Origin: Amycolatopsis camponoti
GTDB taxonomy: Bacteria; Actinomycetota; Actinomycetes; Mycobacteriales; Pseudonocardiaceae
Length of the DNA stretch: 64,000 nt
Assembly (NCBI RefSeq): GCF_902497555.1
Contig: NZ_CABVGP010000001.1
Location: forward strand, 1,302,001-1,366,000
Direction of reading: 5' to 3'
Below are positions 58,410-64,000 of this stretch, in pieces. The notes beneath the pieces were generated by a model. The model did not search any database and had not been told where the DNA came from. It saw only the letters and a list, made by a program, of their open reading frames with translations. Made by a program: the position numbers and the translations under genes. Each line of letters begins with the position of its first letter. Position 1 is the stretch's first letter.

Positions 58410-59344
58410 GTGCGAGTTTTCGTCACCGGCGGGACCGGCCATCTCGGTTCCCACATCATCCCCGAGCTCATCGCCGCCGGGCACGAGGTCACCGGCTTGG
58501 CCCGCTCGGACCCGGCCGCGACCGCGCTGTCCGCGCTCGGCGCGACGGTGCGTCGCGGCAGCCTCGAGGATCTCGACGGGCTCAAGGAGGCAGCCGCGGA
58601 CTCCGACGGCGTCATCCACGTCGCGCACCGGCAAGACCTGCTCCCCACCGGCGGAATCGACGCCGTGGCCGCCGCGGAGGTCCCGATCATGCTCGCCTAC
58701 GGCGAAGCGCTCGCGGGCACCGGCAAGCCGCTGGTCGCGGCCGGCAGCATCGGCTCGCCGGGCAACCTGGGCCGGCCGTCCACCGAGCAGGACCGGCCCT
58801 GCCCGCGGGCGAGGAGCACGCGGGCACCCTGCGGGCCCGCAACATCGTGGAGACCACCGTCATCGGCCTGGCCGAGCGGGGAGTGCGGTCGTCGATCGTG
58901 CGCATCGCCAACATCGCGCACAGCACGACCGATCAAGCCGGTTTCCTCCAGGTGCTGATCGCGCTCGCGAAGGAGAAGGGTGTCGTCGGCTACCCCGGAG
59001 AAGGAGCCAACCAGTGGAACGCCGTGCACGTCCGCGACGCCGCCTCGGTGTTCCGCCTGGCCTGGGAAAAGGGCCCGGCCGGCAGCTACTGGCACGCGGT
59101 CGCGGACGGCGCCATCCCGCTCCGCGCCATCGCCGAGGCCATCGGCAGCCGGCTCGGCCTGCCCGCCGTGAGCATCCCCGCCGACGTCCTGATGGTGCCG
59201 GGCTACTTCGGGTTCCTGGCGAACATCGTGACGCAGAGCTACCCGGCGTCCAACCTCATCACCCGCCGGACCCTCGGGTGGGAACCCACCCAGCCCGGCC
59301 TGCTCGACGGTCTGGACAACGGCCACTACTTCCGCGCGAACTGA
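58410..59344 (+). pseudogene. SDR/NAD-dependent epimerase-like gene with a frameshift
   Basis: The first frame (GTG 58410) encodes MRVFVTGGTGHLGSHIIPEL through RPSTEQDR. The rest of the protein (GEEHAGTLRARNIVETTVIG ... WEPTQPGLLDGLDNGHYFRA) is in another frame from about 58795 to 59344. One missing base near 58796, in CGG-CCC where CGGGCCC would restore the frame, explains it. It is either a recent pseudogene or a sequencing error; the rest of both halves looks intact. The paralogue at 15023 is full length. Confidence 0.75.
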
Positions 59345-59375
59345 GGACGGGGCAACCGCACGGAGAGTGTGGGCG

Positions 59376-60524
59376 TCAGGAACGAAGCGGGCGCAGGCCG
59401 GTGCGGATCTCGCTGACCAAGATCTCGGGTTGTTCCAAGGCCGCGAAGTGCCCGCCCTTGCTTGCCTCGCCGTAGTGGATCAGATTGCGGTAGGTGTCTT
59501 CGATCCAGCTTCGCGGCAGGCGCGGGATGTCCCCCGGGAAGACGGTCACCGCGACCGGAAGCGTCAGCTTCGGGCCGGCGAAAGTGAGCGATTTGTTCTC
59601 CCAGTAGATGCGGCCGGACGACGCCGCGCTGTTGGTGAACCAGTAAAGGGATATCGCGTCGAGCATGTCGTCGAGGCCGAGGACGTCCTCGGCGAGCCCC
59701 TGGTTGTCGGTCTTGGACTGGAACTTCTCGTAGATCCACGCCGCCTGACCGGCGGGAGAGTCCGCCAGAGCGAACCCGACAGTCTCCGGCTTCGTGCCCT
59801 GAAGGTGGTTCGACCCACCGAGATCGCCGGCGTAGAGGGCGAGGGTCTCCACAGCGTGGCGCTGTTCGGGCGACAAGGTTTCGGGTATCCGGGCGGGAAA
59901 AGCGTACTGGGTGTTCAGGTGAATTCCGAGGAGCCCGTCCGGTTGCATGGCGCCGAGGGCGGTGGTGACGACGGCACCCCAATCGCCGCCTTGCGCGGCC
60001 CATCTCGGGTAGCCGAGACGCTTCATCAGCTCCACCCACGCGCCGGCGATGCGCGACACCGTCCACCCGGTCTCCGTGGGCTTCTGGGAGAACCCGAACC
60101 CGGGCAGCGACGGGATGACGACGTCGAACGAATCGGCGGCGTCTCCGCCGAACGAAACCGGATCGGTCAGCGGGCCGATCAGCTTCAGGAACTCGACGAT
60201 CGAGCCCGGCCACCCGTGCGTGAGGAGCAGCGGCATCGCGTGGGGGTTCCCGGACCTGACGTGGACGAAGTGGATGTCCAGCCCGTCGATCTCGGTCAGG
60301 AACTGGGGGAAGCGATTGAGCTCGGACTCGAAGCGCCGCCAGTCGTAGCCGCGTTCCCAGTAGCCGACCAGAGATCGGGCGTTCTCCACGCGGACCCCTT
60401 GCGACCAGTCGTCCACCGTTTCCGGATCCGGCCAGCGCGTTCTGGCCAGTCGCTGCTTCACGTCGTCGATCTCCGAATCCGGGATCGAGACGGTGAACGG
60501 GCGGAGGAGGGCCGAGGCGGTCAT
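59376..60524 (-). CDS. Epoxide hydrolase (EHN-type)
   Basis: The 382-aa enzyme has an N-terminal EHN region (FTVSIPDSEIDDVKQRLART; WPDPETVDDWSQG) and an alpha/beta-hydrolase core with HGWPGS, PSLPGFGFS, Asp nucleophile in QGGDWGA, and His in KGGHFAALEQP. Two Tyr in the lid (TQYAFPARIP; LYWFTN) fit the epoxide-activating pair. ATG 60524 follows GGAGAAGACC. It is divergent from a TetR gene over two palindromes. Confidence 0.9.
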   Translation of the reverse strand: MTASALLRPFTVSIPDSEIDDVKQRLARTRWPDPETVDDWSQGVRVENARSLVGYWERGYDWRRFESELNRFPQFLTEIDGLDIHFVHVRSGNPHAMPLLLTHGWPGSIVEFLKLIGPLTDPVSFGGDAADSFDVVIPSLPGFGFSQKPTETGWTVSRIAGAWVELMKRLGYPRWAAQGGDWGAVVTTALGAMQPDGLLGIHLNTQYAFPARIPETLSPEQRHAVETLALYAGDLGGSNHLQGTKPETVGFALADSPAGQAAWIYEKFQSKTDNQGLAEDVLGLDDMLDAISLYWFTNSAASSGRIYWENKSLTFAGPKLTLPVAVTVFPGDIPRLPRSWIEDTYRNLIHYGEASKGGHFAALEQPEILVSEIRTGLRPLRS

Positions 60525-60557
60525 GGTCTTCTCCAGGGGCTCCGAAGCAACTTTTCG

Positions 60558-60602
60558 TTGCACACTGGTGTGCAACCTACTTCATTGCACACCGGTGTGC
60601 AA
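60558..60602. promoter_or_regulatory. Two 18-bp TetR operator palindromes
   Basis: TTGCACACTGGTGTGCAA (60558-60575) has perfect 8-bp arms, and TTGCACACCGGTGTGCAA (60585-60602) is fully palindromic. The centres are 27 bp apart, in the divergent epoxide hydrolase-TetR spacer. The second ends 10 bp from the TetR start. Confidence 0.85.
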
Positions 60603-60612
60603 GAATGCTGCC

Positions 60613-61212
60613 GTGCCCACCGAGTCCTCCCGTGCGCGCTCGATGAACGAGACACGCGATCGCATCCTCGACGTCGCCCTCGATGTGCTGGGAGAGAACC
60701 CCGACGCCGGAATGGGCGACATCGCCGCCGCTGCCGGCGTCGTCCGCCGCACCGTCTACGGGCACTTCCCCTCGCGCCTCGACCTGGTCCGGACACTCAC
60801 GGAACGGGCCGTCGCCGAGATGACAGCCGTGCTCACCGAAGCCAACGCCTCCGCCGCGGAAGCGGACGCGACGTGGGTCGAATTCATCGCCCGCCTCTGG
60901 CCGGTGGCGCACCGGTACCGAGTGCTGCTGGCACTGCGCCGTGGCGAGTACGGCGAGGCGATCCACGGCCTGCTCGGGCCGGTCGACGAGCTCCTCGCCG
61001 ACCTCGTGGAACGGGGCCAGGACAGCGGTGTGTTCGCCCGGCACCTGCCGGCGGGCGTTCTGAGCCAGGTTGCTTACGGCGTCGTGTTCGCCATCGCGGA
61101 CAGCGAACTGTCGAACGGAACCTCCGGCGCCCGAGCGGCGACGATCACGAGCTTGCTGATGCTGGGAGTTCCCGAGACGCGCGCGCTCGCTCTCGTGGGC
61201 GACCCGTCCTGA
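60613..61212 (+). CDS. TetR family regulator of the epoxide hydrolase gene
   Basis: The 199-aa protein has the TetR helix-turn-helix (GMGDIAAAAGVVRRTVYGHF, then PSRLDLVRTL) and a helical C-terminal domain. The GTG at 60613 begins just after the second operator palindrome, with no ribosome binding site (possibly leaderless); ATG 60643 is an alternative. It most likely autoregulates and represses the divergent hydrolase. Confidence 0.85.
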   Translation: MPTESSRARSMNETRDRILDVALDVLGENPDAGMGDIAAAAGVVRRTVYGHFPSRLDLVRTLTERAVAEMTAVLTEANASAAEADATWVEFIARLWPVAHRYRVLLALRRGEYGEAIHGLLGPVDELLADLVERGQDSGVFARHLPAGVLSQVAYGVVFAIADSELSNGTSGARAATITSLLMLGVPETRALALVGDPS

Positions 61213-61227
61213 TTCGCCGCCTTCCCG

Positions 61228-61815
61228 TCATCGGTCTCCCGTCGGAGCGGGAATGGCGTTGTCGATGAGGACGGCGGCGATGGCGGCGGCGGTGGGGAAG
61301 GACGCGCTGTCGAGGACGCGGGTGCGGGCCGAGGCGCCGTCGATGAGCAGCGCCAGTTGCTCGCCGAGCTGTTCGGGGTCGGTGGCGCCGGCTTCGCGGG
61401 CGGTGTCGGCGAGCCGCGCGGCGATGGCTTTCTTGTAGTCCCGTGCGTACTGGGATGCGGGGTGCCGGGGGTCGTGGAGTTCGACGGCCGCCGCGATGTA
61501 CGGGCACAGGGGCGTGGACGCGGGTATGTCGAAGGCGGCGAGGAGCCGTTCGCGGGGTGTGAGGTCGGGGCGGTCGAACACTTCGGGCATGACGTCGGGA
61601 TCGAACCGGCGCAGGTATTCGGCGACGAGTTCGTCCTTGCCGGCGAAGTGCTGGTAGACCGTGTGCTTCGAGACCTGGGCCGCCGCGCTGAGCTGGTCCA
61701 TGCCCGTGCGGTTGATGCCCTGGTCGCGGAACAGCTGCTGCGACGCGCCGAGGATCCGCTCGCGCGCGCCCCGGCCCCGGCGGCGGCCTTGGGGCCCCTT
61801 CTCCAACTCCGTCAT
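61228..61815 (-). CDS. TetR family regulator of the adjacent SDR operon
   Basis: The 195-aa protein has the TetR helix-turn-helix (GMDQLSAAAQVSKHTVYQHF, then AGKDELVAEYL) and a helical C-terminal domain. The ATG at 61815 is used. It is convergent with the preceding TetR gene (15 bp gap) and divergent from the SDR gene, with direct repeats in the spacer. Confidence 0.88.
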   Translation of the reverse strand: MTELEKGPQGRRRGRGARERILGASQQLFRDQGINRTGMDQLSAAAQVSKHTVYQHFAGKDELVAEYLRRFDPDVMPEVFDRPDLTPRERLLAAFDIPASTPLCPYIAAAVELHDPRHPASQYARDYKKAIAARLADTAREAGATDPEQLGEQLALLIDGASARTRVLDSASFPTAAAIAAVLIDNAIPAPTGDR

Positions 61816-61845
61816 GTCTCCAGCATAACCGGGTCGAGTACCGAC

Positions 61846-61917
61846 CGGTGTACATAACTTGCCCCCGAGTCGACCGTCCGCTACGTTAACCAAACAGATC
61901 GGTACACATAACGTGCC
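61846..61917. repeat. Two 18-bp direct repeats in the TetR-SDR spacer
   Basis: CGGTGTACATAACTTGCC (61846-61863) and CGGTACACATAACGTGCC (61900-61917) differ at three positions and are 54 bp apart. They probably bind the divergent TetR, one near each promoter. Confidence 0.55.
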
Positions 61918-61941
61918 GACTGGCGACTCGAAGGAGCGAAC

Positions 61942-62676
61942 GTGGGAAAGCTCGACGGCAAGGTCGCGGTGATCACCGGCGGATCGACCGGCATGGCGCT
62001 GGCCGGCGCGAAGCTGTTCGTGGAGGAAGGGGCGCACGTCTTCATCCAGGCCCGGCGGCAGGACGCGCTGGACGAGGCCGTCAGGCTGATCGGCCGCAAT
62101 GTCACCGCCGTCCAGGGCGACGCGGCCGAACTGGCCGACCTGGACCGCTTGTACGACACGGTCAAGCGGGAAAAGGGTTCGATCGACGTGCTGTGGGCCA
62201 GCGCCGGGATGGGCGAACCCGCCGCACTCGGCGAGATCACCGAGGAACAGTTCCACCGCGCGTTCGGGCTCAACGCCCGCGGCACCCTGTTCACCGTGCA
62301 GAAGGCCTTGCCGCTGCTCAACGACGGCGCGTCGGTCTTCATGACCGGCTCGAACGCCTCACTCGGGGGTTTCCCCGGCTGGAGCCTGTATGCGGGAAGC
62401 AAGGCCGTGCAGCAGGCCTGGGCCCGCGTGTGGCTCAACGAGCTGAAGGACCGCAAGATCCGGGTGAACGTCCTGACCCCCGGCCAGGTTTCCACCGCCA
62501 AGCAGGAAGAACTGTTCGACGAGGCAACCCGGGCGGCGTTCGAATCCCTGATCCCGCGGGGAAAGATGGGCCGCCCCGAGGAGATCGCCGCCGTCGCGCT
62601 GTTCCTCGCCTCCGACGACTCCGGCTACGTCAACGGCCTGGAGCTGGTCGCCGACGGCGGCGTCACCGCACTCTGA
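61942..62676 (+). CDS. Classical SDR family oxidoreductase
   Basis: The 244-aa protein has the nucleotide motif TGGSTGMALAGAKLF, ASAGMGEP, catalytic Ser in GSNASLGGFP, and YAGSK with Tyr/Lys, then PEEIAAVALFLASDDSGYVN. The GTG at 61942 follows AAGGAG. It is 29 bp before the F420-type reductase gene, apparently in one operon under the divergent TetR. Confidence 0.9.
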   Translation: MGKLDGKVAVITGGSTGMALAGAKLFVEEGAHVFIQARRQDALDEAVRLIGRNVTAVQGDAAELADLDRLYDTVKREKGSIDVLWASAGMGEPAALGEITEEQFHRAFGLNARGTLFTVQKALPLLNDGASVFMTGSNASLGGFPGWSLYAGSKAVQQAWARVWLNELKDRKIRVNVLTPGQVSTAKQEELFDEATRAAFESLIPRGKMGRPEEIAAVALFLASDDSGYVNGLELVADGGVTAL

Positions 62677-62705
62677 ACCACGCAACCTCACGACAGGACG
62701 AGAAC

Positions 62706-63329
62706 ATGAGCGCAATCACCCTCATCGGTACGGGAAACATGGCCCGCACGATCGGCACGCGCGCGGTGGCGGGCGGCAACACGGTCGAGGTCATGGGGCG
62801 AGACCAGTCCAAGGCCGACGACCTGGCCAAGTCTCTGGGCGGCGCCGCGACGCCGGGCAAGTGGGGCGCGGTCCCGACCGGGGACATCGTCATCACGGCC
62901 CTGTTGTACGACGGTGTCGTTCCGGTCGTCACGGAGTTCGGAGACGCCCTCGCGGGCAAGGTCATCATCGACATCAGCAACCCCTTCAACGCGACGTTCG
63001 ACGGACTGGCCCACCGCGAGGAGACGTCGATCGCCCAGGAAGCCGCCAAGGTCGCCCCGCCAGGCGCCAAGGTGGTGAAGGCTTTCAACACGATCTTCCG
63101 CAACGTCCTGGAGAAGGGCAGGCCCACGGTCTTCATGGCGGCCGACGACGCACAGGCCAAGGCGGACGTGGCGGCGTTCGTCAGGAGCCTCGGGCTACGA
63201 CCGCTGGACGTCGGCGGCCTGAAAATGGCGCACTGGCTGGAAGGAATGGGCGTCGTGACGGTGGGCCTCGCGAGCAACGGGATCGGCCACGGAGACTTCT
63301 CCTTGGGAGTCAACGAGTTCTCCACCTGA
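62706..63329 (+). CDS. NADPH-dependent F420 reductase-like protein, paralogue of 57777
   Basis: The 207-aa Rossmann protein (MSAITLIGTGNMARTIGTRA; GKVIIDISNPFN; KVVKAFNTIF) aligns along its length with the protein at 57777. The ATG at 62706 has AGGACGAG upstream. It is the second gene after the SDR gene. The cofactor specificity is not known. Confidence 0.85.
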   Translation: MSAITLIGTGNMARTIGTRAVAGGNTVEVMGRDQSKADDLAKSLGGAATPGKWGAVPTGDIVITALLYDGVVPVVTEFGDALAGKVIIDISNPFNATFDGLAHREETSIAQEAAKVAPPGAKVVKAFNTIFRNVLEKGRPTVFMAADDAQAKADVAAFVRSLGLRPLDVGGLKMAHWLEGMGVVTVGLASNGIGHGDFSLGVNEFST

Positions 63330-63371
63330 GCGCGGCCTCGGGCGAAGCGTCAACGGAGAGGTCTTCGTAAA

Positions 63372-64000
63372 TTGTCCGACTTTCTGCAGGAACACACGGT
63401 CGAATGGCTGGAGTACTTCGGGCGGCACGGATACCCGGACGTGAAGCCTCTTGGCGCAGGCGTCGAGGGCGCGATCTACCGCCTCGGTGACGGAACGGTC
63501 GCGAAAGTGTGGGCCCGTCGTGGTGTCTCGGAGCTGGTCCGGATGCAGAAGTTCTACGCCGATGTCGCCGCAGGTGGTCTGCCGTTCGACACCCCGGTGA
63601 TTCTCGGCGTGGAAGAAATCGACGCGTCGGCCGTGACCTTCGAGCGAGAGCTGTTCGGGAAGCCGCTGCGGGAAAGACTGTCCACCACTGCCGATGGTAT
63701 CGACCACCGATCGGCCACGGCTGTGATCGGAATCCTGCGTGCGCTGGCGGAGGTGTCGGCGACCGCCGCCATGACAGCGCTTCCGGTCCTGGGCGAGCAG
63801 GATCCGTTCTGGTCGGACGGGAGCTTCACGGAGGCGCTGAGCGCGCTGCTGGTTCGCCGGGTCGACCGATTCGGGAGTCTCATCAGCAGCGAAGTCGAAG
63901 GATTCGACCGGTTGTTCGCCCGCGTCCTGGAGATGCTGCCAGGGCTGGAACCGGTCCCTTCCGCGTTGATTCATGGTGACCTCTTCGGTGAGAACATCCT
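63372..64000 (+). CDS. Aminoglycoside/choline phosphotransferase-family kinase, N-terminal part
   Basis: The frame starts at TTG 63372 (with GGAGAG upstream) and runs off the right edge. About 209 residues are visible: an N-lobe with AGVEGAIYRLGDGTVAKVWA (ATP-binding Lys) and, at the edge, the catalytic loop ALIHGDLFGENIL (HGDxxxxN). This is the APH/phosphotransferase fold; the substrate may be a sugar, choline or aminoglycoside. A second-start alternative is not evident. It follows the reductase gene by 42 bp. Codon use looks somewhat less GC-biased than its neighbours. Confidence 0.8.
   Translation, partial: MSDFLQEHTVEWLEYFGRHGYPDVKPLGAGVEGAIYRLGDGTVAKVWARRGVSELVRMQKFYADVAAGGLPFDTPVILGVEEIDASAVTFERELFGKPLRERLSTTADGIDHRSATAVIGILRALAEVSATAAMTALPVLGEQDPFWSDGSFTEALSALLVRRVDRFGSLISSEVEGFDRLFARVLEMLPGLEPVPSALIHGDLFGENI

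Noticed and set aside
1..64000. CRISPR arrays, rRNA, tRNA or insertion sequences
   Set aside because: No regularly spaced repeats, cloverleaf sequences, transposase motifs or rRNA signatures were seen by eye; a tRNA/CRISPR search tool would be decisive.

Overview
This window looks like chromosomal DNA of a high-GC actinomycete, most likely a member of the Pseudonocardiales such as Amycolatopsis. I infer this from the very high GC with GC-rich third codon positions, frequent GTG starts, GGAGG-type ribosome binding sites, and the gene content: many TetR regulators, a GAF-ANTAR protein, STAS/anti-sigma modules, secreted tripeptidyl-aminopeptidase-like and NAGPA-like proteins, a DUF3618/holin-type stress operon, a P450 and Rieske genes. 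No rRNA, tRNA, CRISPR array, insertion sequence, origin or complete mobile element was seen. The window starts inside a minus-strand gene and ends inside a plus-strand phosphotransferase gene.

Layout. 0-8.8 kb: methyltransferase, dapA with a divergent LysR gene, a VOC protein, an extra translation initiation factor IF-1 gene coupled to a GNAT gene behind a possible 19-codon leader ORF, a TMEM175-like channel, a secreted NAGPA-like glycosidase, and a three-gene envelope-stress operon behind a promoter matching the SigB/SigF consensus (GTTT-N15-GGGTA). 8.8-20 kb: APC permease, MerR/B12-like regulator, STAS and GAF-ANTAR genes, a CmoM-like methyltransferase, a TetR/SDR divergent pair around a 32-bp palindrome, two secreted hydrolases and an MDR oxidoreductase. 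20-26 kb: a pentapeptide-like membrane protein, an IclR-linked Rieske oxygenase / 54-aa protein / VanB-type reductase operon, DUF4097 and a secreted protein. 26-35.8 kb: DUF2235 hydrolase, alpha/beta hydrolase with HxlR, a copper amine oxidase with permease and TetR, and a TetX-like flavin monooxygenase facing a TetR-class repressor over duplicated operators.

35.8-44.5 kb: a P450, a STAS protein, and a tightly overlapping six-gene stressosome operon (RsbR, RsbS, RsbT, ATPase-phosphatase, hybrid histidine kinase, REC-GAF-phosphatase) divergent from an RsbV/RsbW pair. No sigma-factor gene lies in the window, but the GTTT-N15-GGGTA promoter near 8.7 kb is the kind of target such a cascade would control. 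44.5-51.8 kb: a VOC / flavin disulfide reductase / alcohol dehydrogenase operon divergent from a large LuxR (LAL) regulator, then TetR and DUF1330. 51.8-64 kb: a series of small regulator-enzyme pairs, several with clear palindromic operators (quinone oxidoreductase with two paralogous TetRs, epoxide hydrolase/TetR, SDR/TetR, LysR/reductase), DUF305/DUF6153 genes, a frameshifted SDR gene, a duplicated NADP-reductase family gene, and the partial phosphotransferase.

All functional assignments come from reading motifs and family resemblance by eye; no database search was possible.
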